Source: Puffinus mauretanicus
Lineage: Eukaryota; Chordata; Aves; Procellariiformes; Procellariidae
Length of the DNA stretch: 64,000 bases
NCBI GenBank assembly: GCA_023333565.1
Contig: JAJKFH010001548.1
Location: 1,178,001-1,242,000 of the forward strand
Reading direction: 5' to 3'
The notes below the pieces were generated by a model that was given only the letters and a program-made list of their open reading frames with translations, was not told where the DNA came from and did no database searches. Within the stretch, counting starts at the first letter, position 1, and every line of letters begins with the position of its first letter. Position numbers and translations under genes: made by a program. Positions 1 through 13,600 of this stretch are shown piece by piece.

Positions 1-3000
1 TGGGAAACCCAGCCTCAGTCGCTTCTTGTGAGCTTGGCCTGTTCTTCAGACACAGCCACATGCTTGGCCCGACTCGTAGTTCTGGACTATTAATCCGTCT
101 CCCCCTTGCAAACCTCCCAGGACTTTGTTTTCTGAAGGGGAAGCGAGTTGATTATTTCAAATTGATGTTCAGGGTCATCAGCCGAGCTCCTTCCCACAGA
201 CAGTAACTCCAGCCAGCTCCCTGCTCACTGCGTGATCTCAAACCCCACCAGCAGGATGGGCGCTTGTTTAGAGCTTTGACATCATCAGGATGGTTTATCC
301 CTGCGCTCCCCGATCTTGTGCAGCTCCCCACGGTACAAATGAAGCTTGCTGGAATATTTATTTTAAATTTCTCTTCCTTTTTGATTCCCAATTTCAGGTC
401 AATGAACTCTAAGTAAATTGGCCACAGGCGCGCGGCAGCCCCCAACCTGCAGCGCTGGAGAGCGCAGCCCCTGCACCCCGCTCTGCTCTGCTGCAGCTCA
501 CCTCCTCTTCTTGCACAAGTTTATCCCGAGAAAAAAGTCAATTCAGCAACCTTGACATGTCTGTGGGATTTGCCTCGGCTTTTCCTTATTCTACATGGGA
601 AAGAGAGGGAAAACCCATGTTTTTAAGAGAATCGATTCTTTTTTTTTCCACTTGATATGGTCCTGCATTTCACTCTCCCCTCTATTTTATTTTATCCTTC
701 AAATTATAACAATAATAATACAATTTAGAAGGAACTTCTTGCTTTCTGTGGGAACAATGTTCCAGTTATGCCCCAAAAACACACGACACAAATCACGACA
801 CAAACACCTCCTTAGCTGCTGCCCCCCTCGTTAGCTGCCCGGAGAAGACCGGGGCTGAAAGGCATTCATTGCAGCGGGGAAGCGGGCGGCCGCGCTGCAG
901 CAGCAGCAGGCGTAGCAGGAAGGGACGGCTCTCCGTGCGCCCCGAAACCGGGGCCAGCCCTGGCCAGGAGAGAGCTGCTGGCAGGTCCACGAGGTTCGGG
1001 GTGCCGGGGGCGTGCCTGCCCTGCAAAAAGCAGGGATGAGCTATCGCCGGTATTAAGAGTCTTAGTGTAAGTGAAAACATCTCCCCTTCAAACTGTTTGC
1101 TGGCTCCGGAGGGGAGCACCTGGGCTGGGACCCGCCGTTGCAGGGGCTGTTGGAGCAGGAGGTAACCACACACTGCGGCCAGATGTGAATCTGCTCTAAT
1201 TATCTCCGGCTCATTAACACTAGGGCAAAGGCAGGGGGGTTTCTCTGGCGAACGGTGCTGCATTGGGAGCTCACTGCAAGGCTTTGCCTCTCTGGACGTC
1301 CCTCGTCCTTCCCGAGTTGTGCCTCTCCGGGCACCTCCGTCCCTGGGGCTCCCCTCTGCGACAGCGGCTCGTTTGCCGTGGAGGTGAGAACCAGGAGGGA
1401 TGGAGGAGCGGGACAGCCCACCTGCGGGACGTGAGGCAGGACGGCGCGGTGGGAGGGCAGCAGGGCACGGGCAGGATGCGGTACCCGCGCATCCTCTGTG
1501 TCCAACAGGAACGGTGACGCTGCAGCGGGACAAGCCTCCGGGCCATGCCTGAGCTTGAGCCCCTGCGTGACCCTCGTGTGCTCTCGCACAAGCTGGAGAC
1601 CTCCTAGCACTCCAGTGTCCCCATCCAGCCCCGAGACATGTCCCAAGCCCTCCCCTGCGAGAGGCACCAGCCTGAGACCTGGGCACCTGGACCCCCATGG
1701 CTGGGCCTCGGGTGGGGGTTCACTGGGGAGAGCGGGTCCAGACGTGCCCCCCAGTGCCACCTGGGCCCAGTTATTTACTGTGGGTATACTTTCTTCTTCT
1801 TTCTTTTCTTTCTTTTTCTTTTCTTCCACTGGTATTAAAAGCCTAAAAATAGCCATGCTTCCCATCTCAGCCGGTAATGTAAAACCAGGTTGACATAGCC
1901 ACGCCGTGGAACGGCAGCCATCTCGTTTGCTCTGAAAACAAATTTACTAAGGCATTAGTCTCTCTATCTCTCTTCCCCCCCCCTCCCCTCACCACAGTGA
2001 GCACAGGTTTTCACGCAGCCGCGGCTGCCGCTTTGCTCTGAGCAGAAAGCAGGGGAGGAATGACAGGGTGACGGGGCTGCGGCTGGAGCAAGGTGCCACC
2101 GCTGCCGGGGGCTCGGCACCGTCCCCCCGCGGGCACTCTCGGCCGCAACGCACCTTTTGTGCAACCAGGCCGAGGGCTAACAGCCACCGGGAATTTGCCG
2201 AGAGGATGCTCTGCATGTAGCCACAGCTTCAGATAAGCCAAGGCCAGCGTCAGGCGGCTGGCTAAAGGTCCAAAGGCAGGAGGGAGCAGGAACGGGCAGG
2301 GGAAGGGGGGACGGCTGAAGTCTTTGTGGCAGGACCACTAAAGGCAGCGCAGCAAAGGTTCCTTGCTGGTAGTTGGGGCCAGCCCGGCAGTGCCTGCAGC
2401 TCTGGCAGAGCCTGTCCCTCGGCTGCCGGGACCGACCTGTGGGCGAGGGGATGGATGGAAACGGGTGGGCTCCCTCGGGCAGCAGCGGGGAAGGGGCTAG
2501 CGGCGGTGCCTGGCCGGAGCAGCCGTGCTGCGGCAGCTTGGTCCCTGGGCAGAGCCGTGGGCTCCCGCCAGCCCCATCTCGGGGCACAAGAGAGGAGGAA
2601 ATGGCTTAAAATCAGGCGACCCTGAGGCTGGGCAGAGGCAGAAGGCAGCTGGACCCTCCAATGGATGGAAGAGGCTGCGAACGAAACTTGCTGTGTGCTC
2701 CGACCGCAGGTCGTTACAGACCAGTGGGATCCTTTATAAATAATGAACCAATATTGATTGCCTTTGCCAGTAAACACAGAGTGACCTTTATTAAAAATAC
2801 ACGAAAAACTCACTTAGGGAAGCTCTCTGACTTCTTGCTGCAGACAGGTTTACACAAAAAGCTGATTTGTCCCACCACAGCTGGAAATGTGGTGAATGGG
2901 GCAGGCAAGGGGAGCGAGCCGCCGCTCAGCGGGCACTGCACCCCGCTGCCCGCTCCTGCCCTGCAGCTGCGGACCGGGACCAACGGCACCATCGCCCAGC

Positions 3001-6000
3001 AGAGCTGCGCGCCTGGGCACCCACCGCCACCCCACCGGGCGCCCCAGGGGAGAGGGTGCGGGTCTCTGCCCCGGGGGAAGCCGCAGGACACGAGATCTTG
3101 GGCCCTGATGCAGTTACTGGGGACGGGAGAGAGCTCGGCGGGGGGGGGAAGGTGAGACGTTAAACTCCACGTCAGGGCGTATCGCACAACAACCCACTCA
3201 GGCACTTTCGATGTAGTGGTTTGGAGCTGGCCCTTGGGCTCTGCAATTTGCTTTAAGTTGCCCACTCAGCACCCAGCACCGCGCTTGCTGGACACGGGAG
3301 CTGGACACGGCTCCCACGGCCGGAGGCGGTGGAAGTGGCTCAAGGCACTGTGTAAATCTGGGAATTTGCCTCGGAGCTGCCCTTCATTTGTCTGATCTCT
3401 TGGGGGTTTTGCAACAATTAATTATCTGCTATACAATAGCAAGATCATTCCTCCTGGCCAAGGTTAAACGTCCCAGTGCTGCAAAATAGCATTCATGTTA
3501 GCTCGAAATAAATCTTGCTTATTCCCTAGGCAATGCTGCTGCTTCTGATTCTTTGTCCATAGATTAGAGAAATGGGCAACAGCGTGGCTCCAGACCCTGG
3601 GAGGGAGACTAAGAGCTCCTCACCCCTTGGCCACCGCTCGAGCTGTGAATTACCGCGTGGGCCCCTCCTGTCAGCAAATTGCTCGTGACCCCACGGCGGT
3701 TTTTGCCGGTGACTCGGTCTGCAGCCGTTCAGAAATCCCAGGGCTGGCAAGCTTTGCCGTGGGTGGCCTTGGAGGCTGGGTGTTGGGGCAGTGTGACCGG
3801 GGACATGGATGCTGCCACGGGGGGATGCGGGGAAGCTGCCGACCCGGAGAAGTGGTTTGTGGAGCCCCGGGTGACTCGGGCTGTCCTTTGTCAGCAGGGG
3901 AGCGATCCTGGCACCCAGATGAAATAAGCCTCTGAGGTCTAGGTTGCGCAAAGAAAAACAAGTAGAAATGGCACTAGACACTCAGATCCCCAGACTTAAA
4001 AGCATCTGGTTCTCTTCCCGAAGGAGAGGGGGAATCAGCGTGTTCGCTGTCTATGAGACATACATCCCGTTTGCTCTCTCACACGGTAATTGCCTGCATA
4101 TGCAAAGTGACTGGGAGATATTTCTCTCTTTGAGAGTCCTTTACTCACAGCACTTTTCCACATGGGAATGTGCCCGTGTGTGCACGAGTACAGACATTTC
4201 CACAAATAAAAGCATTTTGAGCAAAATGTCCGTTCCAGGAAGCGCATGCGGGACGCTGCGCAGAGGCAGGGAAAGCCCACCCCAGTTCAGACAAGGGGAG
4301 CTCGCTGCGGGACTGGCCCAGCTCTGGTTATGGGGGTCTCACCAGCCAGACCGGGGACACAAACCAGCCTCCACCGGCCCTTCCCAGGCTGTCACATGAG
4401 GGGGGAGCCACGGGGACTGCGCTGCCCGTGCTGAGCACCCGGCTCAGGCTCTCATGGGACGGGTATGGGGGCTGCTGCCCCCCACTGCTCGTGCCTTCCC
4501 ACCCCGAAAGCCAAGACACCGGGCTCTGTCCCCATGGCGGAGGAGCCAGTTCCATTAACCCCCTCTGGACTTGGCCAGGCAGCCTTTTTGGGTACTCTTC
4601 CACTGGGGCATCTCCTGAGCCCCCCCGTCCGGACATGTGGGCTCCCCTGGGGCCAAGCAAGAGAAAGTCTCTCTCCATCCCCTCTGATCTCAGTGAGGAC
4701 CTGCAAAGCGTGCAGGCTGCTCTGGCACGGGTTGCTGGGGGCTGTCTGAGGATGTACGATGCTAAAAAGCCAGCGTGGACCAGGGCCAAGCGACCAAAGG
4801 TTTTATTAATTGGAGTGCATGTGGGTAAGTAGCATTGATCACTAAAGTCAAGGGAAGTACATTACTTATGGCTTTTGAACAAATGCTCCTGGAGCAAATG
4901 TGTCTGGCTGCTTAATTGATTTGGGACTTTATTTTATTTTTTTTTTCCCTCCACTGTTTTTGGAGAGGCACGGCTAGGTGCTGCGAGTCCAGCACCTGCA
5001 CTGTGTGCCTTACAGGCTTCTCATAGCACGTTATCATTTCCACCTCCCTTATCCCCCCCTCTAGTTCCCAGGAAGAGATGTGCAAGCAAAAGCTAGTCTG
5101 GTAGCATGTTTTGTCCCAAGAGAAAATCTCTGTCAGACTCGCCTGGAAGGGTAGCAGATCCTCCGCACATATCATATCATCCACATATCATTCACATATC
5201 TATTCCAGCTGAGCTGAGGCACAGAGCAGAGCAGCCTTCCCCAGCATCACCCTCCTGACCACCGCTATTTTATAATCAGTGTTGGCACTGCCCACACAAC
5301 ACGGCCACACAAGAGCTACGTGCTGGAGCATGCTTCGAGGCCAGGCTGCGCTGAGTCCTGGTGTCCGGCCAGGACCTGGTAGGCGACTGCATTTTCCCTG
5401 GGAGGCTGGAGCGGAGGAGCTTTTCCCCCAGCTCTCAGCAGTCCGGCAGCCTGACAAGCGCCGCAGCATCCTCCATTACCGCTGTACGCAAGGGGCCACT
5501 CCAGACCATGCTGGTAACCCAGCCCCACAGCCCTGTCGGCAACAAAACCCATTGCACTGCCAATAAATAATTCATGCCAGCAAGCTGGCTCTGCTCGCTG
5601 CCACTGCGCACAGCCACAGCCCGGGGTGCCGGGAGAGCCCCAGAAGGGCAGAAGCACCCTGGCACGCTGCCGCGCGGGTGGGACAGAGCTCCTCCGCTGC
5701 CTCGCCGCCCTGCCCTGCCGCTCCTGTGCCTGGCCCCAGGACCGCCAGCCCGGTGCTTGCTAAGGCTCGCTCAGCCCTGCACGACCCTGCCTGCAAGGGC
5801 AGCTCTGCCCCGAGCCGGAGCAGCGGCCGGCAAGCTGTCTGCTCCCCGCGGGTGGCTCCTGCTCGTACCCGGGAGAAGCCGGTTAGCCCACTGGATGAGG
5901 ACGTTATTGCACCAAATCAAAAAGGTCAGGGTCTGCAGCAGCTTGTCCGGCAGTCCGCTGTAGCGAGGCACTGGCTAACCCCGGCTGCCCTAAGGACAGC

Positions 6001-9000
6001 CCTGTGCCCAGCGGGATGCTGAAAACACAGGTTTGGCGAGGGGCCGTGCTTCCTATCTCACACTCCAGGCAGCCTTCAAGCAGCGCCTTCTCTTAGTGCA
6101 ATCACCAAAAGAAGCATTAGCTAAAGGCCAGTGTTGACTCCAGGCCTAAACTGGGGGGGTTTTCCCTATACACACTCCCGTATTGCGGAGGGTAAGAAGC
6201 TGGATGTTTCTAACCAGCCGGTGGGACATCTTCCCCGGAGAGGCAGCGAGCACACAAAATCCTCAAGTGGATCTAATATGAAATTTAATTAATTTATAAA
6301 TGGAAACACATGGCACCACCGCCTGAGGGAGCGGAGGTCTGCAGCTGATCCAGGCATCCCAGGCCACAGCTCCTGCCCCCGGGGCATCCTCGGGACAACC
6401 CAGCATCCCAGCTTGGGATCGGGACTGGGGAGCGGGGACCGGTCCCACAAACAGACCTGCAAGTTTCCCTCACTTTTTTTGTAATTCTTTTTTCTAGACA
6501 TCAGAGAGAAAATGGTTTTAAGGGCTTGTGGAGTTTTTTCATATATAAAAACACAAAAAGGAAGGTAAATAGGCACATGGTTTTAATGATCAATCATTCA
6601 TTCAATTTGCACTTGTTTTTCTACCCAACACACTAAGGAGAGATGATCTTAATAAATATGTAACAAAATGATCGGTCTGTTTCCAAAACAGCTCAGGTGT
6701 TTGGGAAGATGCAGATACATGGGGCCATGTTTGCCTCTTCACCTCCGTGACCTGCACTGCTTTGGGATTTAAAATCGGGATGACAGAGGGACGATATTTG
6801 CATTTTAAGACAATTTCTCAAATTCACACATTGATTGTCCTCAAATTCCTGCAGAAGTCTCTTGGCAGAATGGCACTGATGGAGGAAAAAAACAACCTTT
6901 TTCTCTAGAACCCTCGAAATGTTCCATTTTGGAGCAGTCGAAGCAGATTATGAAAGAAAACAGACTCTCCAATCACAGCCCAGGCAGGAAGGCTGGAAAC
7001 AAGCGGATGCGAGCATGAAATGTGATGTGCAGTGGGATGAGATAAACTCCCTATCTTGTTTTGGCCCATTATGGCATATTATTCATCAAAACACTTTGTT
7101 GAAATCAGCTAGCTCCGGGTTTTGTTAATTTTCTCTGTTTCAAAAAAATCAGAGTTTGGGGAAAGGGGTGCCAAAAATAGATATTTAACTAGCTGCAGCC
7201 AAATGGTGCTTGAGTTTAGCCTGTCATCCCAGGTTATTACTTCACTTATACCCCTGTGATAATTTGGGAACAGTTTCTCTGAGCCGAGAGGGGAGGGAGG
7301 CGGGGGATGGATAACACACAGCCTCATTAAAATATTCGGGATATTTTTCTGGATGGCAAGAAGCAGCCAGGATTAAGCCCTTACCCTGTGAGCAGTGTTA
7401 TTACAACATGCCTAGGCGAATTCTTTGCACGGACAGCGACGATGCGTCCCGCAGGAGAGGGGTCCCTCGCCCTGCCACAGAGCTGCCGGAGAGAAATGCC
7501 GAAGCCCAAAGGAGCAAACCTCGGTGTCTGTGCATCATCAGTTTTCTTCATTTAGGGAAGCGGAGATGCCTTCCTGCTGAAACCTGCCTGTGGTGAGGGA
7601 GGGCAGGGAGCGGGCTGGGGTCCCGGCCACGGCAGCCCCCAGTCCCATGGGTCCCCCCCGCACGCCCACAGCCTCTCCCAAACATTTCAGTGTGCAATCA
7701 GGGGGCAGAGGAACGAGAGCGATGCTTGAAGGCGCCCTTGGTTTTCAAGTGTCGGTCGCAGGCTTGGTTTGTTCGGGTACATTGGGTGCCAGCTCGGGTC
7801 TCTTAGCAACCCTAACGGGCTGACGCTGTCCCTTCCATGCCCGAATTGCACGTGGCAAATCAAGCCCCGGTTCCTACCAGACCGCCCTGCGCACACCTGC
7901 CCGGGCAGGCAAGCGGGGCAGCTCCTGCTCCGCCGCCGTGGGGTGCACGAGGCGGGTCCCCCGGGCACGGCGTGGGACACCCCACCTCTCCCTGCGCCGG
8001 GACCAGAAACACCGGCATTCCTCAGCACTTGGAGGGTCCCACTGCAACCCCCCCGATCCGTATTTCCTACTCCTCCTGCCACATCCAAGCTTGGCCTTTC
8101 TGGAGCAAGGACTACCAGGCAGGCATGTGCTTTATTTCTCACATTTATTTATTTAAATTCTATAAATCAGTCAAAGCCACATTTGCTGCTGTTCATATTT
8201 CTTTGGATCAGCCTCAGAGCAAGGAAGGGCAGCTCAGCAGTCCCCTGAAGCAGCTTAGTGTTTTTTACACCACTGTGGAGCAGGAAAAGACCATCAGTGA
8301 AGGACTTTAAATTGAGCCAATTAAAGAAATCATTGAGATTATAATGGACAGGCCATGCTCATCTTGGTGCAGCTCTGGACTTCACAGGGTTTAGGCAAAA
8401 TGACATACTGCCTTTGTATAGTTTAACAGCCTTTAAGTAATCCTGTGAAACAAAGGCATACATGCTCTGCCATCTCAGATGGTTGGGGTTTCACTCTTCT
8501 CCCCTTTAGGACAGTGACTCCAGGTCAGCTGGTGTCACGTTCTGTCTCCTATTATCTTTATTGTCCATTTCTCCCCTCTACTAAGGTCAGTCAAATCTCT
8601 GCAAAATGAGCACCGAGGGATAATCTTTAAGGTGAGGGGACTTTGCTCTCCACCAAAGTCTGCTCGGTGCCCTGCGCCAGGCATTAAAGGGAGTCTGTCA
8701 TTGCTGGACAGTTTTATCCAGTTGTCCACCTCCCTCCATCCCTGGGGGCAGTGGAGCCACCTCGGGGACCCCAGCAACGCCCTCCAGAGACCCTCACCCC
8801 TCCCCGAGCTCCTCAAGGCTCAGTCCCAAGGCCAGATTTGTGAAACTTGAGAACAAATCATGTCTTTTCCGTTAAGACTTTCCAGCAACACCACCAAGTG
8901 TGCTGCAGCATGTGCATCTGGTCAAGGTCATTAAGCCTCCGTGATGAACCACTAAGGTCCCTCGTTAGCTCGCTAGCACCTAGTCACTCGACTGATTTCA

Positions 9001-9984
9001 AAGGGTCCAAAGTCTTGGGCTTTGCAGCACCACCGGTGGAAATCCGTTTTTGCCTCTTTGTGCTCTCTCAGTCCAGGGATGCTCTGGTGCCGTCTGTGTC
9101 CCTTGATGCCACCACAACTGAGATAAGGATTTCCAGGCTTAATACAGGCTTTGCTTACTTTTGTTCATGAACTCATTCCGGGCCTGTTTCTGTTGTGACC
9201 TTTGGGATAAACTTGGGCTTCCACGGAGGATGTGGACTGCGGCTGCAGTGTGACGGTGACAATTTTGGCTGATTGCTGTGACTCTCAGCTGTTCCTGATT
9301 ACAGGAACCGCAGCTGCCAGCCAAGCCTGGACCCGCTGCAGGCGGCTGGGGCAGATCAGGACTTTCAGGCTGAAGCCTTCGCCCCCCCGCTGGCGCGGGG
9401 TAGCTGGACTAGTACCTGCCAGCACGTGGCTATCGGGCCGGGGCTGAGCCCTGGGCATGCTGGTGTTTCCCTGCACACCACACCACCAGGGAAAGGAGAT
9501 GCCAGCCCTGTTCTCTGCAAATAAGGCATCTGGAGAGGTATAAGAGGAAAGGACCAACTGGAATATTACCGGGAAAAGGACAAGCCAAAGGGTAAACGTG
9601 TGGTGGGCAGGACTTCACGGGAGCCGTGCGGGCTCTAAGCCAGCCCCTCCAGATCTTGGCAATGCCTTGATCCACCTTTTTTGGAAACATATGTGTACAT
9701 GTTGTGAGCGTGGGCAAGGCTGTGGCGGGGGAACTCGGCCAGCCTGCATCTTTTCTGTCATCTTCTCCTGCTCCCCTCGCAGCGCCGGGCAGCTCCCGAG
9801 GGCCGCTGGACGTGACGAACCGGCTGAAGCAGCGACTGCGGGATGAAGCCAGTGATCTGGTTTCAATAAAATCAGCAGATTGTTTCATGGCTGGATGGGA
9901 AAGTTGTGAGGCTCCAGGATTTGCTCCTCTGGCAGCTGGATCCTGTTTGTCCATCTCCGTCTCCCTGGACTGCCGCTCCCACCC
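1..9984. other. Non-coding intergenic DNA
   Basis: No exon recognised. GC-rich segments (about 840-1180, 2090-2600, 5680-5870) alternate with AT-rich ones (600-720, 2730-2830, 6260-6660, 8120-8480). The piece at 2740-2830, with CCAATATTGATTGCC, GTAAACAC and GTGACCTTT, and the piece at 4060-4230, with GCATATGCAAAG, look most like regulatory DNA. Open frames up to 301 codons overlap each other on both strands and are not convincing. Confidence 0.6.
1789..1827. repeat. Pyrimidine-rich simple repeat (TTTC/TTC)
   Basis: TTC, TTTC and TTTTC units form a continuous pyrimidine run of about 40 bases. Confidence 0.75.
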
Positions 9985-10185
9985 CACCTCTCTGGAAGAG
10001 GCTTCCTGGAGAGGTGGTCGATGCCCCGTGCCTGATGGTGTTTAAGAGGCGTTTGGACAATTTCCTTAATAATATGATTGAACTTTTGGTCAGCCCTGAA
10101 GTGGTCAGGCAGTTGGACTGGATGATCATTGTAGGTCCCTTCCAACTACTCGATTCTATTCTACTCTATTCTGTTCTCTGGTCGG
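9985..10185 (+). mobile_element. CR1 LINE 3' end fragment
   Basis: The stretch GGAGAGGTGGTCGATGCC, TTTAAGAGGCGTTTGGACAA, TTGGACTGGATGATCATTGT and AGGTCCCTTCCAACT, ending in ATTCTATTCTACTCTATTCT, is the diagnostic 3' end of a 5'-truncated CR1 retrotransposon, including the ATTCTATT-type tail. Good similarity suggests a fairly young copy. It supports an avian source. Confidence 0.9.
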
Positions 10186-10673
10186 AGCACGGCGCCTGCC
10201 GCGGGACCCAGCGCGCCCATGGCACCAACCTCCTCTGGGGACACAAGACGAGCGTAAAGCAGAAAATAACAGTCCGGTCTGAGAGTTAAATGCTTCTGCT
10301 GATTAGCAGCTTTCTAAATCTTTGGAAACATGGGCAGGTTGGATGGATCAGAGGGTTTTCAGGGAGAACTGGGCTTCCTGGGCTGCCCAGCACAGTCCCT
10401 GCAGAGCCGAGCGCTGGGCAGCCGCCGGCTCATGGTGCATCACCCTCTCAGGGCACCCAGCTGCCCTGCCTGCTTCCGAGGAGGGCACCCCCAAAAGCAC
10501 CGGAGCTACAAGTGACGGAGAGGGCTGGGCTTGGGGGTGAACTCCACTGTCGTCCGCAAAAAGCGGAGCTGCCCCCGGGCTCGGGGTGTTTGCGGCATGC
10601 AGGAGGCAGAGATACAGGAGCATCTCCTGGCTCCGGCTCAGCAAACACTTCAGTGTGCAGCTTTGATGGGGAC

Positions 10674-10691
10674 ATTAAGCATATGCTTAAT
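10674..10691. promoter_or_regulatory. 18-bp perfect palindrome ATTAAGCATATGCTTAAT
   Basis: A perfect inverted repeat made of two ATTAAGCAT half-sites with a central CATATG E-box. A second palindrome, AAACAGCTGTTT, lies about 95 bases on (10785-10796). Both look like transcription factor dimer sites, POU/homeodomain and bHLH respectively. Confidence 0.3.
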
Positions 10692-13600
10692 GCAGTTTTC
10701 TAGGTTACATTTAGCCTTTCTCTGTACCTTTAAATTCCAAAAGCAATGTGACTTCTAAGGAGAAAAACAAGCCTTTAAAGCTGTAAACAGCTGTTTTCCC
10801 TCTTTCTATATAAGAGCAATTTTAAAAAACACTAAAAAATTTAACAACCTTATTTTTTTCGAAGTTTTTTTTGTGAAGCAGGGCCATTTCAGGGGTCTGT
10901 CAAGCGTACTCGGTAACAGCGTGACATATCCAGTAACGGCATCGCCAATAACCAGCTTGGCCTTCCTCCCTAGCTTGGCTTTATTACAGTCCCTAAACTG
11001 GCCCAATAGGAATTTCTGCTCTGTATTTAAATGAACTTGCAGGCAGTAAAGGAGCGTGTATAAAGAAAGGGGTGAGTATTATGTCAGTTTTGTGTATCGT
11101 AACCCCTTTACTTACAGCCCCTATATCTTCTCAATTCTGGCAGGGGCAAAAGCACTAGCTTATTCACTCCCACTGTCTCCATCCCCAAAGTGTGCAGTTA
11201 ATCCCAAATCCGAGGCTGCAATATCAGCTTTCTGTTCTAGCCAGGACAGAAAAAAACCAGAGCAGGACAGACCAGCTGCATTTAGCGCCCCATCAGCTAA
11301 ATTTCAATGAAATCATTTTGATGAATTGTTTAGGAAGGGAAAAAGCCCCATTAACGGTACATTTGCTGTTAATTAATAGTCTGCTTTTTTTCTCCTCTTC
11401 AGCACAGCACTTCCGAGTTGTTCACGCTCCGCTGTGAGCGCAGCATCTTTGATAGGCACAGCGGCAGTGGGTGCCAGGCTGGGTACGACCCCGAAGGACG
11501 ACTTCTCCGAGCTCCATGCCCTGTTCCAGAGAGGCGATGATGAAGCCATGCCGATGCATGAGGAGCGGTAAAAGCTGATGGCCTCTGCATCTCCCTGCTC
11601 CGCTGCAGGGCTGCTCCTGCTCTGGCCCGGCGTCGGTCCATGGGCAGCACCCGTGGGCGGCTGCGCAGTGTCAGTGGGGCAGGCGAGGCGTTCCTCAGCT
11701 CCACTGTTTTATTATTTTTAATAAATTCTCTTTTCGTGTATTTATTTTCTGTACATATCTTGTAAATATCTCTGGAATGTTATTTGAGAGGAATGTTGGC
11801 CAATATTACCCGGAAAACAGATGCTGGAGTGGCTGTGGGGGACGGGAGCAGGGCAGTCCCGTGCGCCTCGGGGGTGGCGGGTGCCCGCAGGTCCTGGCCA
11901 GGACTTAAAACCAGTAGCAAACACACACAGTAGGCAACTGCAATGAAGGGAAAGTCCTGGTAAATCTTTTTCATTCATAATTACTATGTTGACGTGCCCA
12001 CAGGACGTTTCAGGAGCCAAAACACAGGCGAGAGGAGGGAGCAGTTGCACAGCAGAGCATCTGCCCGGCTCCCACCCTGCCCCTCTCGCCGCGAGGCGCG
12101 GGGTCGGCCGCGGCACCCCTCGCCAGCGCAGGCAGCCCTCGAGCAAGGAGCTTCACCGTCTGTTTTAGACCGGCTCCCGTGCACTCGTGGCTGTAGGCTG
12201 TATTTCACAGCTTCTGTAGGAAGCCCTTGCGGTTTTGAAGCCCAGAGGCTGAGGGTCCTCTCATGGAGAAGCTCTGACATGATGACATGATTCCTTGGGC
12301 TGCCCGGCTTTATTTGAGTTCAGAGGTCCTTCCCCCATTGAGACCTCCCAGGATAAGTCACCCTGGGAAGAAAATACACGGACGGTGCTGAGGCTGGGCA
12401 CTCAGTCCTGACCAGCCTTGCAGCTCTGCTCAAAACTCCTCATGCGAGTCTCTGACTTTTCTGTATTTAATTTTCAGTATTTTTTTCCTGTAATTAATCC
12501 AGAAACTTTCGTTCAAATTTAACCTGAATTTAGGAGAAACCAAAGGCTTTAAACATGGTTTCTTCCAACCCACCTGCATCACCTGGACTCAGCCCTGCTA
12601 GAGAAGGAGAGAAAACCTCAGGAATATGGATTGTGTTTTACTAATTGCTTTACCTGCTTGTCGGAGAGTGCAACACCGGCTCCAGCACCTCCAGAGCGGG
12701 GCACCTGGCAACAGCAAAGGAACAGATACCTAGCGGTCGAAGTGCTTGTGAGCCTGCAAGATGCTCCTCTTCTTTTCCAGCCGTGCTGACTCTTCCGACA
12801 AGCAAGATCAGCCAGACCTTGTCTCACGGCTGTCCTCCGCTGTGGCACAGGCACTGAAATTTGCTGTTTGACATGGCAGCTCCATCACAGGGGACAAAAA
12901 GCCCAAATCCACCCGTGACAGGCAGCTGCCAAACCCCTTGGGAGAAGCAGCCTGCAGAGCTTGCTGCCTCTAACCCTTCGGCTCCAGACAGAGGGGCCGA
13001 GGAAAGGCTCCTGCTCCTCTTCCTGCACTACGTGCACTGACACGAGCTGCCCCCGCACGGCACCTGCTCCCCCGTTCGCCGTCGCAGAGGGTTTGACTCT
13101 TGGTGGACCGTTGTTTCTCAGAGGTGTCCACCCGTCACCCTGGCCCAGGACTGGGGGCTGCGGGATGCAGGATGCTCGGAGCCAGCCGCCTCCGCAGGCG
13201 CTGCCCGGTCCAGCGCAGCCCCCGGCCGGGTGCACCGCAAAACCAGAGCGATGGAGGGAAAGAGCAAAAGCCGAGCTGGGGCCTGGGGCTGTGCTCTGCT
13301 CTAGGGGCAGGGATGAAGGCGACCGGCGCTCCCTGGGTCCCATCCTCCAAGGCTCCAGCAGAGGAGGCGGCAGTGGTGCGCAGGCGGGGGCGGGTGGAAG
13401 GCAGATCCCTCACCTTCGGCGGCGACTTTCCATTCTTTCAAGTGTTTGGGTTTCCTGCAAATAAGCTCTGGATTTCCTGGGGCTTTTTTATTCTTCTCAA
13501 ACTACCGTGGCCTCCAGCTTGTGCTGGCAGATCCCTGTGCCTGCACAAAATACCACTGCTGTCAGCCAGATCTCCAAGTCTGTGCAGGAGTCATTACAGG

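Noticed and set aside
793..1698. 301-codon minus frame
   Set aside because: GC-rich chance frame overlapped by frames of similar length on both strands. No domain and no splice context.
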